Shown: positions 1 to 8,499 of the stretch, piece after piece
How the letters are laid out: every line of letters begins with the position of its first letter
Position numbering within the stretch: position 1 is the stretch's first letter
From: Fusobacteriia bacterium 4572_74
GTDB taxonomy: Bacteria > Fusobacteriota > Fusobacteriia > Fusobacteriales > Fusobacteriaceae
DNA length: 41,561 nt
Direction: 5' to 3'
Assembly (NCBI GenBank): GCA_002084825.1
Contig: NBMF01000025.1
Coordinates: forward strand, 1 to 41,561
Position numbers and translations under genes: made by a program
Notes under the pieces: generated by a model
Told to the model about the DNA's origin: nothing
Database searches by the model: none
The model's input: only the letters and a program-made list of their open reading frames with translations

Positions 1-389
1 ATTTTTAAAAAATTTAAAAATGAGGGTTCATTCATTTTTTGAATGGTGTTTTTATTTATTTGTTTATAAAATGAGAAGTTTGTTAATGAAATCTATATTA
101 TTTATATATAATATATATATATTGTTGTTTGTTGTATGTTAAAATACGTTTAAATGATTAATTTTCAGACAAAAAGTTTGGATTTGGATGATTAATGTAT
201 TAATATAAAAGGGAAAGGTATATTTGGTTAATAAATAATACATATAAATTTATAATTATAGTTGAGAGGTGTTTTTTTACAAAATTTATTTCAAATAAAA
301 AAATTGTTATGTTCCTGCGTTTAATATATTATAAGTATGTTGTAAAAAATATATGAGTTAAAAAAACATTAGGAGTGTGAAGTGAAAAA
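1..389. other. Intergenic region upstream of alr
   Basis: I see no gene in this stretch. A short stem (CATTCA, 29-34, with TGAATG, 40-45) followed by a T-rich tail could be the weak terminator of a gene left of the window. Two promoter-like pairs face right: TTGGAT (178-183) with TAATAT (201-206), and TTGTTA (304-309) with TATTAT (327-332), each with a 17-bp spacer. The rest is AT-rich with no clear structure. Confidence 0.5.
304..332 (+). promoter_or_regulatory. Predicted promoter of alr
   Basis: The -35 box TTGTTA (304-309) and -10 box TATTAT (327-332) are 17 bp apart, which puts the transcript start near 339, about 50 nt before the alr ATG. A second candidate pair lies at 178-206. Assigned by eye from sigma-70 consensus only. 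Confidence 0.45.
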
Positions 390-1594
390 ATGGAATTAAA
401 TGTTAAAAGACCTGTTTGGGTAGAGATTAATCTAGATAATTTAGGGCACAATATCAGAGAGATAAAAAAATATATAAAATCGGGAACCGAGGTCATGGCA
501 GTAATAAAAGCTGATGCATATGGTCATGGAGCTTTGGGAATGATAGATACACTAAAAGCAGAAAATATAAATAAATTTGCAGTGGCAGTTTTGTCGGAAG
601 CTATAGAGATAAGGAACAAAGATAAGAATATACAGATTATATTACTCAGATTATATTACTAGGATATACTCCAGATGCTAATTTAGAGGAGGTAATTAAA
701 TGGAATATTACTCCTACAATATATTCTCTCAGACAGGCTAAAGTATTGGATAAGTTAGCTAAATTACACCGAAAAAAAATTGCGGTACATATAGATGTAG
801 ACACAGGAATGCATAGGGTTGGATTACCTATAAAATATAGGACGGTAGAAGTTATAAAAGAAATAAGTGAGATGAATAATTTATATTTAGAGGGAGTATA
901 TACCCATTTTGCAGTGGCTGATGAAGTAGATAAATGGTACACTATAAAACAGGTAGAAAAATTTAAGTATATAATAGAAGAATTAGAAAAATTAGGAGTA
1001 GAAATACCAATAAAACATGTGTCAAATAGTGCTGCTATATTAGATTTACCAGAATTTAATTATGATATGGTAAGGGCAGGACTCCTCATGTATGGACACT
1101 ATCCATCGGAAGTACAGGAAAAGGATAAGGTGATAAACCTAAAACCTGTGATGTCACTGCACAGTAAGATCTACCACATAAGAACATTGGAAAAAGGAGA
1201 ATCCATAAGTTATGGGCTTACATATACGGTAAATAGAAAATCTGAGACAGGATTGATACCAATCGGATATGCAGATGGATACAGTCGTGGACTCAGTAAT
1301 AAAGGAAGAGTGATTATCAAGGGCAAAAATGCAGTAGCAAAAGTGGTGGGAGCCATCTGTATGGATAAATTTGTAGTGGATGTTACAGACATAGATGTAG
1401 ATGGAGGCGATGAAGTTATCTTATTCGGAGAAGATGAGTACAATAAGGTGACTACAGAGGAGATAGCAAATATATTGGGGACTATAAGTTATGAAGTCTT
1501 ATGCAATGTAAGTAAAAGAGTTCCTAGAGTGTATAAAAAAGGTAATAAAATTATAGAAATAAAGGATGAAGTGTTAGATAAGATAGAATTGTAA
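390..1594 (+). pseudogene. alr: Alanine racemase, frameshifted by a 14-bp tandem duplication
   Basis: This is a fold-type III PLP alanine racemase, which makes D-alanine for peptidoglycan. The PLP lysine motif KADAYGHG is at residues 40-47, and later signatures include DVDTGMHRVG, SNSAA, SYGLTY and GAICMDKFVVDV. The reading frame stops at 662 because the 14-mer CAGATTATATTACT occurs twice in tandem (633-646 and 647-660). Removing one copy restores ...IQIILLGYTPDANLEEV... and gives one 396-residue protein, a normal family length. As written only a 90-residue stub is made, unless the downstream part is reinitiated from the ATG at 746. A weak AGGAG (371-375) lies 14 nt before the start. Downstream genes are arginase and a second fold-III racemase, so a role on another amino acid is possible. 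Confidence 0.88.
633..660 (+). repeat. Exact 14-bp tandem duplication inside alr
   Basis: CAGATTATATTACT at 633-646 is repeated without change at 647-660. Fourteen is not a multiple of three, so the alr frame is lost, and deleting either copy repairs it. Confidence 0.97.
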
Positions 1595-1738
1595 CTTAAG
1601 TACTCATAAATTGAGGGGAAGTAAGGGTAAAGGAGTTAATTATAAATTATCAATTCGACCTAAGATCGTCAAAGGAGATAAAAAATAAGAAATATTAAGA
1701 TAGTGATGATATAAAATAAAAATTAAGGAGTTGATTTT

Positions 1739-2593
1739 TTGAAAACAAAAATAATAGGGGTGCCGTTAAACTTTGGAGCCAATAGGTGCGGTTTGGAATT
1801 TAGTATAAAAAATTTTATAGATAAATATCCAAAATATAGAGATAAGATAGAGATATTAGAAGTGAAAAAAGAATTAGAAGATTTTTCAATAAAGGATGCT
1901 AAATATCTGAATACAATAGCAAAAACTTGTGAAGAATTGGCCGTGAGTGTAAATGAGATAATAAAGGATGGAGATTTTCCTATTAGTCTGGGAGGAGATC
2001 ATGCTATAGCCATAGGGAGTATAGCCGGGGTATCCAAAGAAAAAGAAATCGGAATATTATGGATGGATGCTCATGGAGATATGAACACTCCTGAAATAAG
2101 TAATACAGGACATATACATGGGATGCCATTAGCTATCTCGGTAGGATATGGACATTCTAAATTGATAGATTGTTTATATAAAGGAGCTAAGGTAAAAACA
2201 GAAAATGTAATATTATTTGGAACGAGAGATATAGATGAAGAAGAAGAAAAATTGATAAATAAGCTGGGAATTAAAAATTATACCTGGGAAATGATAGTAG
2301 AGATGGGATTTGAAAAAGCTTTAGGAGAGGTAAAAAAATTCTTTAAAGGTCGAAATTTACATATTAGTTTTGATCTGGATGGGATAGATCCTATAGAGAT
2401 AACAGCTGTTGGGACACCTGTTGTAGGAGGACTTAGTCGTGAAATGGGTAAGATTCTGATATCAGAGATGATAGATACGGCATCTGTAACATCTATAGAT
2501 ATAGTGGAATATAACCCAATATATGAAAAGGAAATGGAAACTGTTGAATATGTAGATGAGTTACTCCAATTAATAGAAAAAAAGATAAATTAA
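1739..2593 (+). CDS. rocF: Arginase (ureohydrolase family)
   Basis: Arginase hydrolyses L-arginine to ornithine and urea using a dinuclear manganese site. The 284-residue protein has the metal-ligand motifs in order: GGDH (about 85-88), DAHGD (110-114) and FDLDGIDP (about 216-223). The HIHGMPLA segment and the length are typical of arginases rather than agmatinases. The start is TTG at 1739, supported by AAGGAG at 1725-1730 with an 8-nt spacer; no ATG is better placed. It follows alr by 144 nt and precedes an ornithine-racemase-like gene, so it probably supplies ornithine for catabolism. Formiminoglutamase or agmatinase are less likely alternatives. Confidence 0.85.
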   Translation: MKTKIIGVPLNFGANRCGLEFSIKNFIDKYPKYRDKIEILEVKKELEDFSIKDAKYLNTIAKTCEELAVSVNEIIKDGDFPISLGGDHAIAIGSIAGVSKEKEIGILWMDAHGDMNTPEISNTGHIHGMPLAISVGYGHSKLIDCLYKGAKVKTENVILFGTRDIDEEEEKLINKLGIKNYTWEMIVEMGFEKALGEVKKFFKGRNLHISFDLDGIDPIEITAVGTPVVGGLSREMGKILISEMIDTASVTSIDIVEYNPIYEKEMETVEYVDELLQLIEKKIN

Positions 2594-2744
2594 AGTTAAA
2601 ATAAAAAATATTTAGTCATAGACAATAATATGGATAGATAATAATTATATTATGGCTTCTTTGGGAATCTTTTCAAAATATAATGGAAAGTCAGCAGTTA
2701 AATTGCTAAAAAAAAAATTTAAAGATAGAGGAGGTGAAAGCTTT

Positions 2745-3815
2745 ATGACAGAATACCCAAGGGTGGTAGTAGATCTGAGTAAGATAAGAGAAAATGTAAA
2801 AAAATTAACAAAAAAATGCAAGGAATTCCAGATAGATGTAGTGGGAATAACTAAAGTTTTTTCAGGGAATATAGAGATAGCCAAGGTATTTGTAGAAGGA
2901 GGAGTTAGATATTTAGGAGATTCTAGAGTGAAAAATTTAAAAAAATATGAAAATTTAGATGTTCCCAAAATAATGATCCGTCTGCCTATGAGGTCTCAGA
3001 TAAAAGAAATAATAAAACATGTAGATATAAGTCTAAATAGTGAAATATCTACAATAGTTCTTTTAAATGAAGAGGCCGGCAAACAATATAGAGTCCACAG
3101 AATTATACTGATGCTTGAATTAGGGGATTTGAGAGAAGGAATCCTGCCAGAAGATGTAGAAAGATATATGGAACAAATAAATTCTATGAAAAATATTAAA
3201 TTAGAGGGAATAGGTGTGAACCTAACTTGCTACGGAGGAATTATTCCAAGTTTCGATAATTTAGGACAATTAGAAAAAATTTCAGATTTAATAGAGGAAA
3301 AGTATAATTTAAAGCTAAATGTTATATCAGGAGGGAATTCTAGTAGTTTGGATCTACTATGGAAAAGCAACATGCCTTCTAAAATAAATAACTTAAGGCT
3401 TGGAGAATCACTAATTTTTGGTCGAGAAACGGCTTATGGAAAAGATCTAGAAGGCTGCTTCTATGACAGTGTGAAATTAGAGGCAGAAATAATAGAGTTA
3501 AAGGAAAAGCAATCTTATCCAGTTGGGGAAATTGGATTTAATGCCTTTGGGGAAAAACCTACATTTATCGATAGGGGAAAGAGAAAAAGGGCTATTTTAG
3601 CTATTGGGAAACAAGATGTAGATCAATTTAGTCTAAAAGCAATGGATGAAAAATTAATAATATTAGGTGCCAGCAGTGATCATTTGGTGTTGGATGTAAC
3701 TGATTCAAAAATTGAATATAAGGTAGGAGATATAGTAGAATTTAAGCTAGATTATGGTTCCCTTCTACAGCTAACCACATCACCCTATGTAAAAAAAGTG
3801 TTTAATGAAAATTGA
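2745..3815 (+). CDS. orr: Ornithine-racemase-type PLP enzyme (alanine racemase N-terminal fold)
   Basis: A 356-residue fold-type III PLP enzyme. The early motif VVGITKVFSGN contains the presumed PLP lysine, followed by GDSRVKNLKK, a glycine-rich SGGNSSSLDLL phosphate-binding segment and NNLRLGESLIFGRE. These resemble the ornithine/alanine racemase-like family (Orr of amino-acid-fermenting clostridia) more than true Alr. The start at 2745 is set by AGGAGGTGA at 2729-2737; the frame is open upstream to 2652 but has no good ribosome site there. Position next to arginase supports conversion of L-ornithine to D-ornithine, the entry to the reductive/oxidative ornithine pathway. Substrate is inferred from family and context; lysine or alanine remain possible. 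Confidence 0.72.
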   Translation: MTEYPRVVVDLSKIRENVKKLTKKCKEFQIDVVGITKVFSGNIEIAKVFVEGGVRYLGDSRVKNLKKYENLDVPKIMIRLPMRSQIKEIIKHVDISLNSEISTIVLLNEEAGKQYRVHRIILMLELGDLREGILPEDVERYMEQINSMKNIKLEGIGVNLTCYGGIIPSFDNLGQLEKISDLIEEKYNLKLNVISGGNSSSLDLLWKSNMPSKINNLRLGESLIFGRETAYGKDLEGCFYDSVKLEAEIIELKEKQSYPVGEIGFNAFGEKPTFIDRGKRKRAILAIGKQDVDQFSLKAMDEKLIILGASSDHLVLDVTDSKIEYKVGDIVEFKLDYGSLLQLTTSPYVKKVFNEN

Positions 3816-3904
3816 TAAAGGTAATAAATTATTATAAAATAACTCTTAAAAGACAAAAATTTAGATAGAGGCCGTAAATATTAAAAAGTAATTTTAGGTT
3901 AGTC

Positions 3905-4048
3905 ATGACAAGCATTGATCCTAGAATGAAAGGTAAATTTGCCGAAACACAGAGAAAAAAGTCAAACTTTTTTGTGTTGGGGTTATTGATAGTGTTATTG
4001 ATAGCTCTTTTTTATTATTTATTAATAAATAAATTAGGAGGGAATTGA
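3905..4048 (+). CDS. Small single-pass membrane protein, 47 aa
   Basis: This short frame encodes a charged N-terminus with basic residues (MKGKF, QRKK), then one strongly hydrophobic helix of about 20 residues (FFVLGLLIVLLIALFYYLL), then a short tail. The layout suggests an inner-membrane microprotein. Its last codons contain the ribosome site AGGAGGG (4036-4042) of nhaC, and it stops 2 nt before that gene, so translation may be coupled. Its own ribosome site is weak (TTAGGTTAG region). Function is not recognised; a partner of the antiporter is only a guess from position. Confidence 0.55.
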   Translation: MTSIDPRMKGKFAETQRKKSNFFVLGLLIVLLIALFYYLLINKLGGN

Positions 4049-4050
4049 TT

Positions 4051-5460
4051 ATGGGGAGTAAGATGAAAAAGAAAACGACACTGATATACGCACTGATACC
4101 GTTGTTATTTTTAATAGGGAGTTTATTTTATGCAATTCAGATTGCACACATTGATGTACATATACCTATCTTAGTATCAGCATTTTTTGCAGCAGGAGTG
4201 GCTATATTTGGGTTAAATTATACATGGGGTGAGATAGAAGAAGGAGTAATTGAAACTATTAAGATGGCTTTAGGTGCTATTATAATTCTTATGATAATCG
4301 GAATGGTAGTAGGAACTTGGATTCAATCTGGTGTAGTACCAACTATGATCTTTTATGGATTGAAGATATTGTCACCGGGGATATTTTTACCGGCAACGCT
4401 TATTATATGTGCTATTGTATCTGTGGCTACTGGTTCATCATGGACAACAGCGGCAACAGTTGGTATTGCACTTATTGGTGTAGGAGAGGGACTTGGAATA
4501 CCTAGAAATGTAGTAGCAGGTGCTATTATTTCTGGAGCATATATGGGGGATAAATTATCGCCATTATCAGATACAACAAATTTAGCACCAGCAATGGCAG
4601 GGACAGATTTATTTACTCATATTAAACATATGATGTATACAACAATACCTAGTTTTATTATATCTATAATTTTGTTTGGATTTCTTGGAGCTAAATATAC
4701 AGGAGCAGCATTAAATACAGAGATGATCGACAAAATATTAAACAGTTTAAATGGAAACTTTAATATTAATCTTTTATTATTATTGGTACCGGTTATTGTA
4801 ATTGGAGCAGTAATAATGAAAGTTCCAGCAATACCTGGATTATTTGGAGGAGCTGTCTTAGGTGGAATAGCTGCAATAATCTTTCAAGGAGCTTCATTAG
4901 GTTCGGTATTTTCAACATTGCATTATGGTTACGCAGGTGAGTCGGGATTGGCTATGGTAGATAACCTATTAAATAGAGGAGGACTTGACTCTATGATGTG
5001 GACTGTTTCATTAATTATTTGTGCCATGATCTTAGGTGGAATAATGGAAAAAACACAAATGTTAGAAATCTTAGCAATGAAAATTCTATCTGTGGCACAT
5101 ACCACTGGAAACTTAATATTAGTAACTATATTAACACCAATTTTTGTAAATGCAGTAGCTGGAGATCAATATCTTGCTATAGTTGTGCCTGGAAGAATGT
5201 TTAAAGGTGCCTATGAACAAAAAGGATTACATCCTAAAAACCTTTCTAGATCATTGGAGGATGCCGGAACTCTTACATCACCATTGATTCCTTGGAATAC
5301 ATGTGGGGCATATATGATTGCTACCCTAGGGCTGGCACCGTGGACTTATGTTCCGTATTGTTTCTTGAACTTAATTAATCCAATTATAGCTATAATTTAT
5401 GGATATACAGGATTTACAATTGAAAAAATAGATAAAGAAAAAGTAAAAGCAGAAGCGTAG
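4051..5460 (+). CDS. nhaC: NhaC-family Na+/H+ antiporter
   Basis: A 469-residue polytopic inner-membrane protein with about 11-12 hydrophobic segments. Family signatures are visible: ATGSSWTTAATVGIALIG, then GAYMGDKLSPLSDTTNLAP, and near the end DAGTLTSPLIPWNTCGAYM. NhaC antiporters exchange Na+ for H+ and some members exchange organic anions. The ATG at 4051 is preferred, 8 nt after AGGAGGG; a TTG at 4045 would be only 2 nt from that site. It ends the arginase/racemase gene run and is followed by a terminator. In a Na+-cycling fermenter it may manage pH or move a fermentation product; the substrate cannot be read from sequence. Confidence 0.88.
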   Translation: MGSKMKKKTTLIYALIPLLFLIGSLFYAIQIAHIDVHIPILVSAFFAAGVAIFGLNYTWGEIEEGVIETIKMALGAIIILMIIGMVVGTWIQSGVVPTMIFYGLKILSPGIFLPATLIICAIVSVATGSSWTTAATVGIALIGVGEGLGIPRNVVAGAIISGAYMGDKLSPLSDTTNLAPAMAGTDLFTHIKHMMYTTIPSFIISIILFGFLGAKYTGAALNTEMIDKILNSLNGNFNINLLLLLVPVIVIGAVIMKVPAIPGLFGGAVLGGIAAIIFQGASLGSVFSTLHYGYAGESGLAMVDNLLNRGGLDSMMWTVSLIICAMILGGIMEKTQMLEILAMKILSVAHTTGNLILVTILTPIFVNAVAGDQYLAIVVPGRMFKGAYEQKGLHPKNLSRSLEDAGTLTSPLIPWNTCGAYMIATLGLAPWTYVPYCFLNLINPIIAIIYGYTGFTIEKIDKEKVKAEA

Positions 5461-5468
5461 AAAAAAAT

Positions 5469-5500
5469 AAAAATCTCTCCTAATTTTAGGAGGGATTTTT
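5469..5500. terminator. Bidirectional intrinsic terminator between nhaC and ywbE
   Basis: The stem AAAATCTCTCCT / AGGAGGGATTTT has one mismatch, a loop AATTTT and T-runs on both sides. It serves the two converging genes nhaC and ywbE. Confidence 0.85.
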
Positions 5501-5524
5501 ATTTTAAAGAATATAATAATATAT

Positions 5525-5719
5525 CTATACTGTAATCTCTTTTACCCTTCCAACTTGTCCATCTGTAAGCCTTACTTTTATTCCATGAGGATGAAACTTA
5601 CTGTTAGTCAGAAGATCTTGTACTATTCCATAAGTTAAGTTACCGCTTCTTTGATCATTTTTTAGAACAATTGCTACTTCTATACCGGGTTTTATATCAT
5701 TTCTATTTCTTCCATCCAT
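5525..5719 (-). CDS. ywbE: YwbE-family small protein (DUF2196)
   Basis: A 64-residue protein matching the YwbE family nearly end to end: an N-terminal R-x-DIKPG segment, then LKNDQRSGNLTYG, KFHPHGIKVRL and DGQVGRVKEI. The family is widespread, small and basic, with no established function that I know of. It is transcribed alone, converging on nhaC and divergent from the lytS gene about 200 nt away. A ribosome site (GGAGTT before ATG) is visible on the minus strand. Confidence 0.85.
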   Translation of the reverse strand: MDGRNRNDIKPGIEVAIVLKNDQRSGNLTYGIVQDLLTNSKFHPHGIKVRLTDGQVGRVKEITV

Positions 5720-5822
5720 TATAATAACTCCTTCTATATATTATGATTGTGTTTCAAAGAATTTTACCATGAAAATAACTACTTTTAAAGTTGAAATTTT
5801 TATTTTAATTTCACCTACAACA

Positions 5823-5839
5823 ATTTGATAGTATCAAAT
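5823..5839. promoter_or_regulatory. Perfect 17-bp palindrome upstream of lytS promoter
   Basis: ATTTGATA-G-TATCAAAT is a perfect inverted repeat with a one-base centre. It ends 13 bp before the predicted lytS -35 box and has no T-run, so it reads as an operator rather than a terminator. The regulator is unknown. Confidence 0.5.
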
Positions 5840-5852
5840 CCTCATAAACATT

Positions 5853-5881
5853 TTGCAACCCCCTTATTAATAGTGTAAAAT
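5853..5881 (+). promoter_or_regulatory. Predicted promoter of lytS-lytR
   Basis: TTGCAA (5853-5858) and TAAAAT (5876-5881) have a 17-bp spacer. This would give a leader of roughly 30 nt before the ATG at 5920, which has a strong AAAGGAGGG site. Confidence 0.55.
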
Positions 5882-5919
5882 AGTTTTAGATATATGTAAA
5901 TAAAAAAAAGGAGGGATCT

Positions 5920-7596
5920 ATGTTTGGGCTTGTTGGAAATTTAATAAATAGTTTGGGTTATATTATAACAATAGCATTTTTTCTGTCGAGAGCTAGGGGA
6001 TTTAAACGGTTAATAAAAAAAGAAAAATATAAAAAACTAGATATGGTGTTATTATCTTTAATATTTTCTGTGCTGGCTATAGGTGGAACCTATATGGGGA
6101 CAGACTATAATGGTGCCATAGCCAATACGAGAAATATAAGTGTAGTTGTAGCAGCGATTATAGGTGGGCCTATGATTGGATTTATCACAGGATTAACTGC
6201 AGGAATACATAGGATTATGATAGACCCCTATGGAATAACAGCGATTCCTTGTGGTATAGCCACTTTTTTAGGTGGATGGGGACTGGGTTATTTAAAAAAA
6301 TTCGATATGAAAAATAAATATATATTGGGATTTATAGGTGGTATTATTATTGAAAACATTAGTATGGGGCTGATATTACTGATGTCAAAACCATTTTATC
6401 TGGCTTTAAATATAGTGGAAACTATCTATTTCCCCATGGTTTTGGTGAATGCCCTAGGTGTATCTATAGTACTTCTAATAACAGAAAATATAATGTCGGA
6501 AGAAGACAAAGTAGCTGGAGAAGAGGCTAGATTAGTTTTGGAAATAGCCAATAAAACGCTGCCATATTTCAGAGAAGTAAATGAAAATTCATTAAAAATT
6601 GTATGCAGGACTATATTAGAATCTTTAGGTGCTAAAATAGTGGTGTTTACCGATATGGAGAATATAATTTCATACTACAGTCAAGATGATGAATATAAAA
6701 TAATGCATAGAAAAATCAAAGGAAATGTCACAAAGGAAGTACTCAGAACAGGTAAATTCAGAGTGGTTAACAAGGATGACGAGGAAGAGATCAGGTTAGA
6801 TTGTATCTCTGAGGATATTATTTCATTTATAATAGTACCACTTAAATCAGGAGTTGAAGTAACCGGAGCATTAAAAGTTTATTTCTCGGAAAATTCTTAT
6901 ATATCTGAAAGAAATAAAAATTTAGTATTGGGATTATCTGAACTGATATCTACCCAGCTTGAGATAAGCAGAATAAAAAAATTGGAGGAGATGGCCAGAG
7001 ATGCAGAGATAACAGCATTACAGACCCAAATTAACCCGCATTTTTTATTCAATGCATTGAATACAATAATTTCCTTTGTGAGAATAGATCCTATTCAGGC
7101 CAGGAGTACAATAATTGATCTGGCGACCTATCTTAGATATAATTTAGACAATGGAAATAAACTAGTGGATATAGAGATGGAATTGGAGCAGGTAAAAGCC
7201 TATGTGAATATAGAAAAAGCTAGATTTTATGATAAAATAAATATGCACTATGAGATAGATGAAAATGTTAAGAGGATAAAGATACCAAGTCTGACAATTC
7301 AACCCCTGGTAGAGAATGCAATACAGCATGGGGTATTAAATGGAACAAAAGGAAAGGATATCTTTCTAAAAATATACAGGGTAGATGGGGATAAAATACG
7401 TGTAATCATAGAAAATAATGGAAGGAGTATAGATCAAGAAGTAATAGATAAAATATATAGTGACAGTATTGAAAGCAGCAAGATAGGGCTATATAATGTA
7501 CACCGGAGGATAAAATTGATCTATGGAAAAGGGCTAGAAATAGAAAGATTAGAAGAGGGAACAAGAATAACTTTTGATATTAGGGAGGAAGAATGA
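5920..7596 (+). CDS. lytS: LytS/BtsS-type sensor histidine kinase
   Basis: A 558-residue membrane sensor. Residues 1-190 form several transmembrane helices of the 5TM-LYT type (IIGGPMIGFITGLTAGIHR is characteristic). A GAF-like domain spans about 200-350. The LytS-type kinase core begins at about 365, with phospho-acceptor histidine His374 in QINPHFLFNALNTI, the N-box LTIQPLVENAIQHG and a C-terminal ATPase region (SKIGLYNVHRRI). It overlaps its response regulator by 4 nt (ATGA), so the two are co-translated. Family members sense cell-envelope state or, in BtsS/YpdA, pyruvate. The CstA-family transporter just downstream favours the pyruvate-like reading; that is inference. Confidence 0.9.
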   Translation: MFGLVGNLINSLGYIITIAFFLSRARGFKRLIKKEKYKKLDMVLLSLIFSVLAIGGTYMGTDYNGAIANTRNISVVVAAIIGGPMIGFITGLTAGIHRIMIDPYGITAIPCGIATFLGGWGLGYLKKFDMKNKYILGFIGGIIIENISMGLILLMSKPFYLALNIVETIYFPMVLVNALGVSIVLLITENIMSEEDKVAGEEARLVLEIANKTLPYFREVNENSLKIVCRTILESLGAKIVVFTDMENIISYYSQDDEYKIMHRKIKGNVTKEVLRTGKFRVVNKDDEEEIRLDCISEDIISFIIVPLKSGVEVTGALKVYFSENSYISERNKNLVLGLSELISTQLEISRIKKLEEMARDAEITALQTQINPHFLFNALNTIISFVRIDPIQARSTIIDLATYLRYNLDNGNKLVDIEMELEQVKAYVNIEKARFYDKINMHYEIDENVKRIKIPSLTIQPLVENAIQHGVLNGTKGKDIFLKIYRVDGDKIRVIIENNGRSIDQEVIDKIYSDSIESSKIGLYNVHRRIKLIYGKGLEIERLEEGTRITFDIREEE

Positions 7597-8309
7597 AGTG
7601 TATAATAATAGAGGATGAATACCCAGCAAGGGTGGAGCTTCAGCATTTTATAGAAAAATATAAAGAGTTAGAGATTGTAGGAGAGTTTGAAGATTCTATG
7701 TCAGCACTTAATTTTTTTGAAAAAAATAGTGTAGATATAATATTTTTAGATATAAATATGCCAAATATGAATGGGATGGCCTTAGCCAAATTAATTTCAA
7801 AATTTGAAATTAAACCACGGATTATATTTATTACCGCATATGGTGAATATGCAGTAGATGCTTTCAGTATAAAGGCTTTTGATTATATATTGAAACCATA
7901 TTCTGAAGAAAGGATAATGAAAACTTTAGATAGTTTAATAGAGAAAAACATAGCAGAAAAACCTAAGGAAGAGAAATATATAAATAGGCTAACTCTGTGG
8001 AAAGGTGAGAAAATGCATGTTTTATCTTTAGATGAAATTTATATTTTTGAAGCTTGTGAAAGGGAGACAAAGGTATATGCTAAGGGTGAGATATATTTTT
8101 CCAAGCAGAAAATATCTGATTTAGAGGGAGAACTTCCGAATATATTTTTTAGAACCCATAGATCATATATCGTAAATATAAATAAGATTAAGGAAATAAT
8201 ACCATGGTTTAACAGTACGTATAATCTAAAGATAGAGGATTTAGATATAGAAGTTCCTGTGAGTCGGAATAAGATAAAGGAATTTAGAAATTTATTGAAT
8301 ATAAAATAA
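7593..8309 (+). CDS. lytR: LytTR-family response regulator
   Basis: A 238-residue response regulator. The receiver domain (1-120) has acidic residues near EDEYPAR, phospho-acceptor Asp53 in FLDINMPNMNG, the TAYGEYAVDAF segment and KPY at the expected place. The LytTR DNA-binding domain (about 135-236) contains IYIFEACERETKVY, FRTHRSYIVN and the final PVSRNKIKEF typical of the fold. It starts inside the last codon of the kinase gene. LytTR proteins bind pairs of short direct repeats about two helical turns apart; such a pair sits before the next gene, cstA. Confidence 0.92.
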   Translation: MKCIIIEDEYPARVELQHFIEKYKELEIVGEFEDSMSALNFFEKNSVDIIFLDINMPNMNGMALAKLISKFEIKPRIIFITAYGEYAVDAFSIKAFDYILKPYSEERIMKTLDSLIEKNIAEKPKEEKYINRLTLWKGEKMHVLSLDEIYIFEACERETKVYAKGEIYFSKQKISDLEGELPNIFFRTHRSYIVNINKIKEIIPWFNSTYNLKIEDLDIEVPVSRNKIKEFRNLLNIK

Positions 8310-8499
8310 ATTAATATGCTAAATGTTCTAAAATAAAACTATACGATTCGATAAAGTTCATAATTTCGAAATGCATTTCATGATGAATATTTGTATTTAA
8401 TGTTTGAAATTTTGTATTTCATTTCAAAACTACACCTTGAATCTTTAATAAATGTATAATAATCATATCAAGTATATTAAATTTATTTAGGAGGACGAT
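8310..8499 (+). promoter_or_regulatory. cstA control region with 21-bp-phased direct repeats
   Basis: The 12-mer TTTGTATTTaAT (8390-8401) recurs as TTTGTATTTcAT (8411-8422), exactly 21 bp apart. An overlapping inverted repeat is TTTGAAAT (8403-8410) with ATTTCAAA (8421-8428), and a perfect palindrome GAAATGCATTTC lies at 8368-8379. The -10 box TATAAT is at 8455-8460, but the -35 region 17 bp upstream (ACACCT) is poor, so the promoter probably needs an activator. The repeat spacing fits a LytTR dimer such as the adjacent LytR. Confidence 0.6.

Noticed and set aside
2652-2744. Upstream extension of the ornithine-racemase-like protein from 2652
   Set aside because: There is a strong AGGAGGTGA before 2745 and none before 2652, and the extra 31 residues do not resemble the family N-terminus.
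4045-4050. TTG start for nhaC at 4045
   Set aside because: It lies only 2 nt from the ribosome site; ATG 4051 has proper spacing.
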